Part shown: one piece after another, positions 44,201-51,429 of the stretch | How positions within the stretch are numbered: the first letter of the stretch is position 1 | How the letters are laid out: the number at the start of each line of letters is the position of its first letter | Origin: Gp6-AA45 sp035652075 | Lineage (GTDB): Bacteria > Acidobacteriota > Vicinamibacteria > Vicinamibacterales > CAVVIG01 | Direction of reading: 5' to 3' | Assembly (NCBI GenBank): GCA_035652075.1 | Contig: DASREL010000219.1 | Span: forward strand, 1-64,000 | DNA: 64,000 nt | Notes under the pieces: model-generated | The model's database searches: none | Told to the model about the DNA's origin: nothing | The model's input: only the letters and a program-made list of their open reading frames with translations | Translations under genes and position numbers: made by a program

Positions 44201-44423
44201 CCGCGGTCGTCAGCGACCGTTCGTAATTCGAGACGATCCGGTCGGTCATCTCCTGCGCGGAGAGGCCGCCGTATTGAAACATCGACACGACGACGGGGAT
44301 GTCGATGTTGGGAAAGATGTCGGTCGGGGTCCGCGCGATCGTCAGCGGGCCGATGCCCAGGATGAGCAACGCCAAGACGACGAACGTGTACGGCCGATTC
44401 AACGCAATGCGAACAATCCACAT
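41277..44423 (-). CDS. RND efflux permease, second system
   Basis: A 1048-residue, twelve-helix pump. It starts MWIVRIALNRPYTFVVLALLILG and shows the first porter motif RTPTDIFPNIDIPVV and the helix-4 acid motif LAVGILVDDATVAIENINTQLE. The second half has FPSVDSGQFKLHLRAPTGTRIEETA and a late helix pair (MGVATANSILVVSFAKDQL). The proton-relay lysine/asparagine in that last region differs from classic HAE-1 pumps (SAKNGILI), so it may belong to a different RND subfamily from the pump at 30974. It is the first gene of the second operon, divergent from the toxin-antitoxin genes. Confidence 0.93.
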   Translation of the reverse strand: MWIVRIALNRPYTFVVLALLILGIGPLTIARTPTDIFPNIDIPVVVSMFQYGGLSAQEMTDRIVSNYERSLTTAVNDIEHIESTSLRGVSIVKIFLQPGAKVDLAVAQTTAVSQAMLRQAPAGTTPPFILQYNASSVPIIQLALSGRGLSEQQLFDLGVNFMRPQLATVSGAALPWPYGGKQPQIQVDLDPEALQAKNLAPADVVNAISNQNLILPSGTSKIGSYEYDVDLNASPKTVDELNDLPIRTIRGTPIYIRDVAHVRNGYPPQTNIARVDGQRAALMVVMKVGNASTLDVIKNVKAAVAKVMPSLPPNLEVKPLADQSLFVRASIEGVLREAVIAACLTALMILIFLGSWRSTVIIAVSIPLSILSSMIVLSALGETINIMTLGGLALAVGILVDDATVAIENINTQLESGKDLEPAILDGSQQIAIPAFVSTICICIVFVPMFFLTGVARYLFVPMAEAVVFAMLASYVLSRTLVPTMAKYLLHAHEESHHGATTSRNPFVRAQRWIDGNFLALRDAYRRLLEIVVSRRAVFAMLFLAACVGSLALVRWVGEDFFPSVDSGQFKLHLRAPTGTRIEETAALCDHVQETIRRVIPNEEISSVIDNIGLPYSGINLAYTNSAPIGSSDADILVALKEDHQPTDKYIHDLRLKLVAEYPGVQFSFIPADIVTQILNFGLPAPIDVQVIGRNLDANRRFAANLVTKLAQVPGMVDLRVHQTFNQPLLHLDVDRTRAMDTGFTQRDVANNLLISLSGSAQTTPTFWLNPQTGVSYFIATQTPQHRVDSIEDINAIPLAPSTPGSKPQVLEALASMKREQHLAVVTHYNVQPVVDIFGAVQGRDLGGVAREMQPILDASKPDLPRGSQLVVRGQVDTMQSSFVGLVAGLGLAIILVYLLIVVNFQSWLDPFIIISALPAALAGIIWMLFATHTTINVPSLTGAIMCMGVATANSILVVSFAKDQLSEGASAAAAAVDAGFTRFRPVLMTALAMIIGMVPMALGFGEGGEQNAPLGRAVIGGLTLATVATLFFVPAVFAIFHRNKSNA

Positions 44424-44486
44424 GGAGGCTTAAACAGTCATTGTACGTACGGGATATATCGAAAGTGCAACGGGATGTCACTGGAG

Positions 44487-44516
44487 TGGTTCCATTGTGG
44501 AGCTATAATGGAACCA
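44487..44516 (+). promoter_or_regulatory. toxin-antitoxin operator/promoter
   Basis: Perfect inverted repeat: TGGTTCCATT (44487-44496), 10-base spacer, AATGGAACCA (44507-44516). A consensus -10 box TATAAT (44504-44509) overlaps the right arm. The antitoxin ATG is at 44519, so the transcript would be nearly leaderless. The RHH-type antitoxin, alone or with its toxin, is the obvious binder. Confidence 0.8.
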
Positions 44517-44518
44517 CG

Positions 44519-44806
44519 ATGCCCGTCAGCCTCTCGATCAAGAACGTTCCCGACGAGGTGGTCGAGCGCCTGCGCAACCGCGCGCAGCGCAACAAGCGCT
44601 CGCTGCAATGCGAGCTGCTCGAAGTCATCGAGCGCGCCGCCGATGAAGTGCAGTCGCCGGTCCTGACGTTACAGGAACTGTATGAACGCGGCAAAGCGCG
44701 AGGCTTGAGCCCGAAAAACGAATCGGCACGGATCGTTCGCCGTATGCGCGACGAACGCAGCCGGCATCTCGAGCGCGTGCTGGAGAAGGCGCGTGGTCGT
44801 CGTTGA
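44519..44806 (+). CDS. FitA/VapB-like ribbon-helix-helix antitoxin
   Basis: A 95-residue protein from the ATG at 44519. The N-terminus is a ribbon-helix-helix DNA-binding fold of the FitA type: VSLSIKNVPDEVVERLRNRAQRNKRSLQCELLEVIERAA. The C-terminal part is basic and helical and would wrap the toxin active site. It overlaps the PIN toxin gene by 14 bases. It probably represses its own promoter at the inverted repeat upstream. Confidence 0.9.
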   Translation: MPVSLSIKNVPDEVVERLRNRAQRNKRSLQCELLEVIERAADEVQSPVLTLQELYERGKARGLSPKNESARIVRRMRDERSRHLERVLEKARGRR

Positions 44807-45164
44807 CGCGTCCGCGTTTGCCGCCGTTATCTTTTCGGAAGAGCACGGCGCTCGCGTCCTCGAGCAAATTGCCAATGCCGACAGCTTGACCGCGCCAGCG
44901 ATCCTGCCGTTCGAACTGGCCAATACGGCGCGCACAAAAATCCGACAACGGCCGTCCGACGCTGCGACCCTGCGCGAAAACCTCGCAGAGGCGCTCGAGC
45001 GCGGCATTGTTCTTCGTCCCGTTGATTTCGTCGCGGTGGTCGAACTCGCACTCGAAACGAACTTGAGTGCGTCTGACGCGAGTTATTTGTGGCTTGCACG
45101 ACACCTGCGCGTCCGGTTGATCACCCTGGACAAGAAGCTTGCCGCGCACGCGGAAACGTTCTGA
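44793..45164 (+). CDS. VapC-like PIN-domain ribonuclease toxin
   Basis: A 123-residue PIN domain. The acidic metal-binding residues are present: D5 (MVVVDASAF), E41 (PFELAN), D95 (SASDASYLWLA) and D113 (LITLDKKL). The family cleaves RNA, often tRNA or rRNA, and is held inactive by the upstream antitoxin. It overlaps the antitoxin gene and also the following GIY-YIG-like gene, by 26 bases. Confidence 0.92.
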   Translation: MVVVDASAFAAVIFSEEHGARVLEQIANADSLTAPAILPFELANTARTKIRQRPSDAATLRENLAEALERGIVLRPVDFVAVVELALETNLSASDASYLWLARHLRVRLITLDKKLAAHAETF

Positions 45165-45441
45165 GCACCACAGCGTGTACGTCGTGTTTCTGCGCAATCC
45201 GAAGCGCGATGGCAAAGCCGCGTATTACGTCGGCATGACCGGCCTGACGCCGGAGCAGCGATTCGAGAATCATAAACGGGGTTATAAGGCCGCGCGCGTC
45301 GTGAAGAAGTTCGGCGAGCGGCTCGTGCCCAAACTGTACGCGCACCTGAATCCGATGCCGTACTCCAAAGCGAAAGCGATGGAAGTGTTCCTGGCCGAAA
45401 GCCTCCGCAAGCGCGGCTTCGTCGTGTACGGTGGCCATTGA
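45139..45441 (+). CDS. GIY-YIG-like small protein
   Basis: A 100-residue protein. The N-terminal part resembles a GIY-YIG nuclease core: SVYVVFLRN, then AYYVGMTG at about residues 28-35 and a basic RFENHKRGYKAAR helix. The C-terminal part contains KAKAMEVFLAESLRKRGFVVYGG. The first motif is VYVV rather than GIY, so activity is uncertain. The ATG at 45139 is inside the toxin gene; a GTG at 45175 after the toxin stop is an alternative. It is coupled to the next gene by a TTGA overlap. Confidence 0.7.
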   Translation: MPRTRKRSEHHSVYVVFLRNPKRDGKAAYYVGMTGLTPEQRFENHKRGYKAARVVKKFGERLVPKLYAHLNPMPYSKAKAMEVFLAESLRKRGFVVYGGH

Positions 45442-45959
45442 TCGACTTTGTGCGTCATCCGCGCGCGCGGCGTTACGTCATTCGCGTTCGGCCGGATGGG
45501 CGCGTGCGCGTCACCATTCCGCGGTGGGGATCGAAACGAGAAGCAGCGGCGTTTGTCGAACGCGAGCAGTCGTGGATCGGTAAGCAGCGACATCGGCTCG
45601 CCACGCAACCGATCCCGGCCGACGTCGTCGTCCCTCCGGATCCGGACGATGTCGCGCGCGCGAAGCAGATCCTCCCGGCGCGGCTGCTCGAACTCGCCGC
45701 GCAGCACGGCCTGACGGTTTCGCGAGTCAGCGTTCGCAATCAGCGGTGGCGCTGGGGATCTTGTTCGCCGAACGGCCACATCTGTTTGAACTGGCGGTTG
45801 GTCACGATGCCCGATTGGATCCGCGACTACGTACTGATCCACGAACTGATGCATCTCAAGCGCATGGATCATTCATCGAAGTTCTGGAAGCTGGTGGCCG
45901 GCGCGTGCCCCGATTATCAGCTGGCGCGGGCGTGGCTGCGCGCTAATTACCGCGCTTGA
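45438..45959 (+). CDS. YgjP/DUF45-type (SprT-like) zinc metallopeptidase
   Basis: A 173-residue protein, start TTG at 45438 overlapping the previous stop. The family core is clear: VRNQRWRWGSCSPNGHICLNW, then the zinc motif H135-E-L-M-H139 and H145 in MDHSSKFW. It is the usual size for the YgjP/WLM group of cytoplasmic proteases. It is often encoded near restriction or toxin-type genes, and here it is the last gene of the toxin-antitoxin operon. Its 3' end overlaps the convergent AsmA-like gene by 17 bases. Confidence 0.9.
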   Translation: MIDFVRHPRARRYVIRVRPDGRVRVTIPRWGSKREAAAFVEREQSWIGKQRHRLATQPIPADVVVPPDPDDVARAKQILPARLLELAAQHGLTVSRVSVRNQRWRWGSCSPNGHICLNWRLVTMPDWIRDYVLIHELMHLKRMDHSSKFWKLVAGACPDYQLARAWLRANYRA

Positions 45960-47529
45960 AGACGCGACCGAAATCGAGCCCGAACTGCGGATCGCTGCGC
46001 TTGCCGTTGATCTTGAACGGCACGGCGCTCCCGTCCTTGCCGTCTTTCCGACGGAACAGCGGATCGACGACCTTCAGCAGCAGCCGTTTGAAGCCGCTCT
46101 GCGTGTCCGACACTTTCGCGTCCATCAGCATGAGACCGCGGAAATCGAGCGCCTCCGACTTGAGCGCGTAGCCGCCGGCAAGCGTCACCCGTGCGCCCGG
46201 CACTTCGAACATCAGCGAGCCCAATTTCAACTTGCCGGCGCCGAGGGTGAATCGCCCCTGGAAGTTCGACAACACGCGATTGCGTTGTTCGAGGACTGTC
46301 CGCCCACGGCTCTTCTGACTGAGCTCGTCGATCTTGGCCTGAACATCCATGTTGGTGAATCGCGCGCCGGCGATGGTGAAGCGTCCATCGAGCCGCAAGC
46401 GGTCGGCGACGTCCGCGTCACCGGGCGGGAGTTCGAATCGTGTTTGCAGCGTCAGCGCGCCGACCATCGGTGGCGGCGACGCCTTCACCGCCATTTGCAT
46501 CACGTCCTCGATGCGCGCGTGACGCATGTCGATGTCGAGTGTGACCATGCGGCCCGGGATGTGCTCGCCTTCGTCGTACACGGCGCCGCGCGCGACGAAC
46601 GACGACTTCAGGAAGTCGACGTCGATCTCCTTCAGGTACGTGTTGCCGTTCGTGCCGTCGACGATGGTGTGAAATTTCGTGTGCATCGGGAACGGATGTC
46701 CGCCCACGTCGATGACGAAGTCAGGTGTGTCGGTCTCGCCGTTCACGTCGATGTAATCGAGCGCGCCGCCGAACGTGCCGCGCGACGACAGCGTGCCGCC
46801 GATGCCGCGGAACACGTTCAAGTCCGCATGGTCGAACACGTATTGACCTGCGAGCGGCGTATCGCCGGGGACCTCGACCTTCCACGGGCCGAATGTGCCC
46901 GAGGTGACGATGTCGCCTGGCGGGATCGCGTTCGTGAGCGTCGCGTCGAACGGCATCGCCGATCTCGCGCCGACGTCTCGCATCTTCAACCGGTGAATCG
47001 CCCAAATGCTCGGCTTCTTCCCCTTCTGCTGGTCTTCGCGGTCCGGCATGATGACGAGCTGCGCATCGGTGGACTCCAGGGTATCGACGACGACATCGCC
47101 TTCGAAGGAGGGGTCGGTTTGCGGCCGGTCGCCGGTGGTCGCGACGGCGTCGGAGGCGTCCCGCGACTTGTTCTTGGGTGGGATGACAATCTTCAATCCG
47201 ACGAGCTGCACGTGTGCGATCCGGTGGCGGACGACCCCGAGGAGATCGGCATCCAGGACGAAATGGCTGACCGAGATCAGCGGCTCGTCGCCGTCACCGT
47301 GCTGGCGGACCTTGAGCGCGCCGCCGGAGGCTCGCAAACGCGGAAACAGATGCAGATCTAAATCGCCGAGCTCGATGTCCGCATTCATGCGCTGCGACAG
47401 CTCGGCGACGATGCGGCGACGTAAGGCGTCTGAGGAGAGCGGAACCGCGGCCGCGATGATCACGAGCGCGACGGCAAGGCCGGCGGAAAGGGAAGTGAGT
47501 ATCCAAATCCAACGCCGGCGGTAGATCAC
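45943..47529 (-). CDS. AsmA-like inner-membrane protein
   Basis: A 528-residue protein with an N-terminal membrane helix (WIWILTSLSAGLAVALVIIAAAVPL) and a long beta-rich periplasmic part. Sequence typical of the AsmA/TamB superfamily is seen: RRRIVAELSQRMNADIELGDLDLHLFPRLRASGGALKV near the start and TLGAGKLKLGSLMFEVPGARVTLAGGYAL near the end. Such proteins are thought to help phospholipids cross to the outer membrane. It is probably a single-gene unit. Confidence 0.88.
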   Translation of the reverse strand: MIYRRRWIWILTSLSAGLAVALVIIAAAVPLSSDALRRRIVAELSQRMNADIELGDLDLHLFPRLRASGGALKVRQHGDGDEPLISVSHFVLDADLLGVVRHRIAHVQLVGLKIVIPPKNKSRDASDAVATTGDRPQTDPSFEGDVVVDTLESTDAQLVIMPDREDQQKGKKPSIWAIHRLKMRDVGARSAMPFDATLTNAIPPGDIVTSGTFGPWKVEVPGDTPLAGQYVFDHADLNVFRGIGGTLSSRGTFGGALDYIDVNGETDTPDFVIDVGGHPFPMHTKFHTIVDGTNGNTYLKEIDVDFLKSSFVARGAVYDEGEHIPGRMVTLDIDMRHARIEDVMQMAVKASPPPMVGALTLQTRFELPPGDADVADRLRLDGRFTIAGARFTNMDVQAKIDELSQKSRGRTVLEQRNRVLSNFQGRFTLGAGKLKLGSLMFEVPGARVTLAGGYALKSEALDFRGLMLMDAKVSDTQSGFKRLLLKVVDPLFRRKDGKDGSAVPFKINGKRSDPQFGLDFGRVFKRGN

Positions 47530-47592
47530 GCACGGGGTTCAGCACGAGTTGTGCCAAACCGCCTCCGCGCGTCGCGCTTCGGCGAGTCAGGC

Positions 47593-48762
47593 CTACATGC
47601 GCCCGTTGCGCACCCATGTCGTGTTGCCGATCGTCACCGTCAGATCGGTGAAGAAGTTCCAGCGGACGTACGCCGGCGACTTTGCGTCCGCGACCCGCCC
47701 CCCCAACTCGGTGTTGTCGCCGAGCGACAGGCGGACGACGCCCGACCCGTAGCCGTAGTACGGGATCCAAGGATCGCGGTCCGGCACCGCGAGCAGCGGA
47801 TTCATTCCGAGTGCGAACTCGCGAAAGGCGCGGGCGGCGGCGCCGGCCGAGGTCAGCTCTGCTTCCACGGCGTCGCGACCGGCCGTCGCAGTGATGTCGG
47901 CGACGCGTCCGCGCGCAAACCGCAACTTCAATCCGTCAACCGGTCGCCGGTCCCATTGCGACGGCGGAAACGCGACCACGCCTTCGACCGATTCTTCAAT
48001 CGGTGCGACGCGGACGACCCCGGCCGGCAGTTCGATCTCGTGATCGATCAGCACGACGCCGTTTGCCGTGTGCGCCTGCGCCGCGTCGCCGTCCTGCAGG
48101 TTGATCGGACGATCGCCAACGCGGAACCGTAGGTCGGTCCCCGCGGGCGACGTGATATGGACCTCGCCACCGCGCAACGCGTCCGCGAACTTCTTCTGCG
48201 ACGCCGCCAGCGCCGCATAGTCCGTCTGCAGGAGCGCGCGCTGGTACAGCCGATCGATTTCGAATCGGGGCGGCATCGGCTGCCCCGCGATCGGATACGC
48301 GCTGCCGTTTTCGACCCAATGGAAATGGATCGTGCGGCGCCCGCGTCGCTCGGTCAGGTCCTCCTTCAGCCAGTCCTGCATCGCAAGATAGGCCGGATGC
48401 GCGGTGGTCGCGCCAGGCATCATGATCGCCGCGTCTACATTGCGAAACATGTCTTTGTAGTGCGCGCGCGCCTCGCGCGCGCCTTTCGCCATCACAGCGG
48501 CGTCGAACGATTCCGGTACTGGCTCACGCAGCACTTCCATCACGCCGAGGTCGATGGCGCCTGCGCGCATGACTTCGTAGCGGATGTACGGCACGAGGTC
48601 GTCGAACGTGCCCGGGTGGGCGATCGATATCACGCGTTCGCCGGGTCTCAGTGCGAGCTGCTGGACGAGCCGCTTCGCAATCGCCGCGTAGTCGAACGCG
48701 AACCGCGGCTGCGCGAGGAGCGTCGTCCACAGGAGCAGGACCAACGGAATGGTGCGTCTCAT
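47593..48762 (-). CDS. exported M29-like aminopeptidase
   Basis: A 389-residue protein with a signal peptide (MRRTIPLVLLLWTTLLAQPR). The body resembles thermophilic (M29) aminopeptidases: ALRPGERVISIAHPGTFDDLVPYIRYEVMRAGA, then GGEVHITSPAGTDLRFRVGDRPI, ELTSAGAAARAFREFALGMNPLL and LSLGDNTELGGRV. The usual final metal ligands in a H-x-D motif are replaced by NFFTDLT, so catalysis is uncertain. Most M29 enzymes are cytoplasmic, and export is unusual. Confidence 0.78.
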   Translation of the reverse strand: MRRTIPLVLLLWTTLLAQPRFAFDYAAIAKRLVQQLALRPGERVISIAHPGTFDDLVPYIRYEVMRAGAIDLGVMEVLREPVPESFDAAVMAKGAREARAHYKDMFRNVDAAIMMPGATTAHPAYLAMQDWLKEDLTERRGRRTIHFHWVENGSAYPIAGQPMPPRFEIDRLYQRALLQTDYAALAASQKKFADALRGGEVHITSPAGTDLRFRVGDRPINLQDGDAAQAHTANGVVLIDHEIELPAGVVRVAPIEESVEGVVAFPPSQWDRRPVDGLKLRFARGRVADITATAGRDAVEAELTSAGAAARAFREFALGMNPLLAVPDRDPWIPYYGYGSGVVRLSLGDNTELGGRVADAKSPAYVRWNFFTDLTVTIGNTTWVRNGRM

Positions 48763-48788
48763 ACTGACGCGTATGGTACGTTGATCGG

Positions 48789-50579
48789 ATGCCCCTGGTC
48801 GCGTTGGACGGCGTCTCGATCGGATTTGGCCATCTGCCGCTGCTCGACGCTGCCACGCTGCATGTCGAGGCTCGCGAACGGATAGCGCTGATCGGCCGCA
48901 ACGGGACCGGCAAGTCGACGTTGCTGAAGATCGTCAACGGCGACGTCGCGCCGGACGCCGGGACGGTGTGGCGCCAACCGGCCCTGCGCATCGCACGGCT
49001 CGAGCAGGATGTGCCCCTGTCGGACCCGCGGACCGTGTTCGACGTCGTCGCCGAAGGGCACACGCATCACCTGGACGAAGACGAAGCGTGGCTGCGCGAA
49101 CATCACGTGGACGTCGTCCTGTCGCGGCTCGATCTTCGGGCAGACGCGATCGTCGAGCAGCTCTCCGGTGGCTGGCGCCGGCGCGTGTTGCTGGCGCGCG
49201 CGCTCGTCGGCCAACCGGACGTGCTGCTGCTCGACGAACCGACGAATCATCTCGACATCGACGCGATCACATGGCTCGAGACGTTTCTCGCCGACTTCGC
49301 GGGTGCCGTGTTGTTCGTCACACACGATCGCGCTTTTCTGCAGCGCCTCGCCACGCGCATCGTCGAGCTCGATCGCGGCCGGCTGACGTCGTGGCCGGGC
49401 GACTACGCCACCTACCTGCGCCGCAAAGACGAAGCGCTCGCGAACGAAGCGACGGAGCAGGCACGGTTCGACAAGAAGCTCGCCGAAGAGGAAGTGTGGC
49501 TGCGGCAAGGCATCAAGGCGCGCCGAACACGGAACGAAGGCCGGGTGCGCGCATTGATGGCGATGCGCGCGCAGCGCGCCGCCCGTCGCGAGCAGATCGG
49601 CAGCGCGCGGCTTGACGTCGAGCGCGCCGATCCGTCCGGCAAACTCGTCTTCGAGGCCGAACACATCGCGAAGCGGTACGGCGACCGCGACGTCGTGCGC
49701 GATTTCTCGGTCCGCATCATGCGCGGCGATCGCATCGGGTTGATCGGTCCGAATGGATCGGGCAAGACGACGCTGCTGCGGATGCTGATTGGCGATCTGG
49801 CGCCTGATGCGGGCGAGGTCCGCGTCGGCGCCAACGTGCAGATCGCGTACTACGATCAACAGCGCGAACAACTGGATCCCGAACGCACGGTGTTCGAAAC
49901 CGTGGGCGACGGCAACGACACGATCACAGCCAACGGCCGCACGCGTCACGTCCACGCGTACCTGCGCGACTTTCTGTTCTCGGACGAGCGCGCGCGATCG
50001 CCGGTCAAGGCGCTCTCGGGCGGCGAGCGCAATCGCCTGCTCCTCGCTCGCCTGTTCACGCGGCCCGCGAACGTGCTGGTCCTCGACGAACCGACCAACG
50101 ATCTCGATCTGGAAACACTGGAATTGCTCGAGGAGCAACTGATCGAATGGCCCGGCACGCTGCTGCTCGTGACACACGACCGCACGTTCCTCGACAACGT
50201 CGTCACGAGCACGTTCGCGTTCGAGGGCGACGGCATCGTCCGCGAATACGTGGGTGGGTACGAGGATTGGGTGCGGCAAAGGCAACCACAGACAACACAG
50301 AACGCACAGAAGAAAGAAAAGGCGCCCGTGGGTTCTGTGCGTTCCGTGGTCGCTTCAAAGCGCCTGTCATACAAAGAACAGCGCGAACTCGCGGCGCTGC
50401 CAGCTCAGATCGAGGGCCTGGAAGAAGAGCAGCGGCAGTTGACCGCCCGCATCGGGGGGGCCGATTTCTACAAAGAGGACGCCGAATCGATCCGTTCGGC
50501 TCTGGCGCGATCCGACGAACTAACCAGCTTGATATCAGCAGCTTACGAGAGGTGGCACGAGCTGGAAGAGCGGGCCTGA
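48789..50579 (+). CDS. uup: ABC-F ATPase, Uup type
   Basis: A 596-residue soluble protein with two ATPase domains. Walker A motifs are GRNGTGKST (about residue 38) and GPNGSGKTT (about 320). Signatures are QLSGGWRRRVLLARALVG and LSGGERNRLLLARLF. A C-terminal coiled coil (EQRELAALPAQIEGLEEEQRQLTARI) identifies it as Uup. It works on ribosomes or branched DNA. The linker of about residues 499-521 (PQTTQNAQKKEKAPVGSV) is coded by an inserted palindromic DNA repeat. It is divergent from the aminopeptidase, with a short gap. Confidence 0.93.
   Translation: MPLVALDGVSIGFGHLPLLDAATLHVEARERIALIGRNGTGKSTLLKIVNGDVAPDAGTVWRQPALRIARLEQDVPLSDPRTVFDVVAEGHTHHLDEDEAWLREHHVDVVLSRLDLRADAIVEQLSGGWRRRVLLARALVGQPDVLLLDEPTNHLDIDAITWLETFLADFAGAVLFVTHDRAFLQRLATRIVELDRGRLTSWPGDYATYLRRKDEALANEATEQARFDKKLAEEEVWLRQGIKARRTRNEGRVRALMAMRAQRAARREQIGSARLDVERADPSGKLVFEAEHIAKRYGDRDVVRDFSVRIMRGDRIGLIGPNGSGKTTLLRMLIGDLAPDAGEVRVGANVQIAYYDQQREQLDPERTVFETVGDGNDTITANGRTRHVHAYLRDFLFSDERARSPVKALSGGERNRLLLARLFTRPANVLVLDEPTNDLDLETLELLEEQLIEWPGTLLLVTHDRTFLDNVVTSTFAFEGDGIVREYVGGYEDWVRQRQPQTTQNAQKKEKAPVGSVRSVVASKRLSYKEQRELAALPAQIEGLEEEQRQLTARIGGADFYKEDAESIRSALARSDELTSLISAAYERWHELEERA
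50285..50350. repeat. palindromic repeat inserted in frame in uup
   Basis: The left arm contains AACACAGAACGCACAGAA (50294-50311) and the right arm TTCTGTGCGTTCCGTGGT (50333-50350). 16 of 18 bases pair, 12 in a perfect run, around a 21-base loop. Units like ACACAGA repeat in the left arm. It is read through as the linker before the Uup coiled coil. Confidence 0.82.
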
Positions 50580-50620
50580 GCCGCTCCGCGCCCTGTTGGC
50601 GCGTGACCTAGCAAGCAGCA

Positions 50621-51352
50621 ATGGTCCGCAACCGTCTTCTTCCGTTCGCCTTCGCCATCATCTGGGGCACCGCCGTCTCCACGTCGGCACAGGAAGTTGC
50701 CGGGACGACCACGACGACACCCGTTGGTTTTCAATTCGACGTCAACGTCAGCAATGTCGTTCGCGCGGCCGCAGACGACTGCGCGCCATTGCAGGCATCG
50801 GCACGACAGGTCGGCGCCACGCTGACGTGCGATGCCACGTCGCGCATGCCGGCCTGGGACCTGAACGCGACGATGACGCTCTACAAGTTCGTGGGCATCA
50901 AAGTCGGATTTCTCGACGTGGGGCAGGTACGCGTCCGGGCGAATGCCGCCGCCGAATCGGTGACCGACGCATTTGTGATCGGTTCGACGTTCGCGCAGGA
51001 CAGCGTCTTCGGCCGGGCGCGCGGCGTCACCCTCCTGGGCGTCGCGCGCCTGCCGATGCGGCGCGTCGTCCCGTTTGTCGAGGCCGGCGTGTGGCACTGG
51101 TCGGCGACGACCGCATCACACACGCAGGTCGGCAACACCGTCAACGCGGTGCCGACGCTGGTCGACGTGCACGATGCAAGCGGCACCGTGCAGAACTGGG
51201 ATCCGGTTGTGGGCGGCGGCGTCGAAATCTGGCTGTCGAAGTACCTCGCCCTTGACGCCGGCGTCCGCAGCATCGTGCTCAGTACATCGACCGACCTGGT
51301 GCATCAGCGGTTCACATCGATGTCTTTCGGCATCAAAGCAGGGCGACGCTAA
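50621..51352 (+). CDS. exported beta-rich protein, probably outer-membrane barrel
   Basis: A 243-residue protein with a signal peptide (PFAFAIIWGTAVSTSAQ). Alternating hydrophobic strands such as LYKFVGIKVGFLDVGQVRVRA, VTLLGVARLPMRRVVPFVEAGVWHW and YLALDAGVRSIVLSTS end in FTSMSFGIKAGRR. This is the pattern of small eight-strand outer-membrane barrels, although the family is not recognised. No other gene is clearly linked to it. Confidence 0.68.
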   Translation: MVRNRLLPFAFAIIWGTAVSTSAQEVAGTTTTTPVGFQFDVNVSNVVRAAADDCAPLQASARQVGATLTCDATSRMPAWDLNATMTLYKFVGIKVGFLDVGQVRVRANAAAESVTDAFVIGSTFAQDSVFGRARGVTLLGVARLPMRRVVPFVEAGVWHWSATTASHTQVGNTVNAVPTLVDVHDASGTVQNWDPVVGGGVEIWLSKYLALDAGVRSIVLSTSTDLVHQRFTSMSFGIKAGRR

Positions 51353-51429
51353 TGCTGATCTGGAATCCCGAATCCCTCGTCGAACCACCGGCGCCGCATC
51401 TCTACGGGCGAATGGTCGCGTGGATCAAC

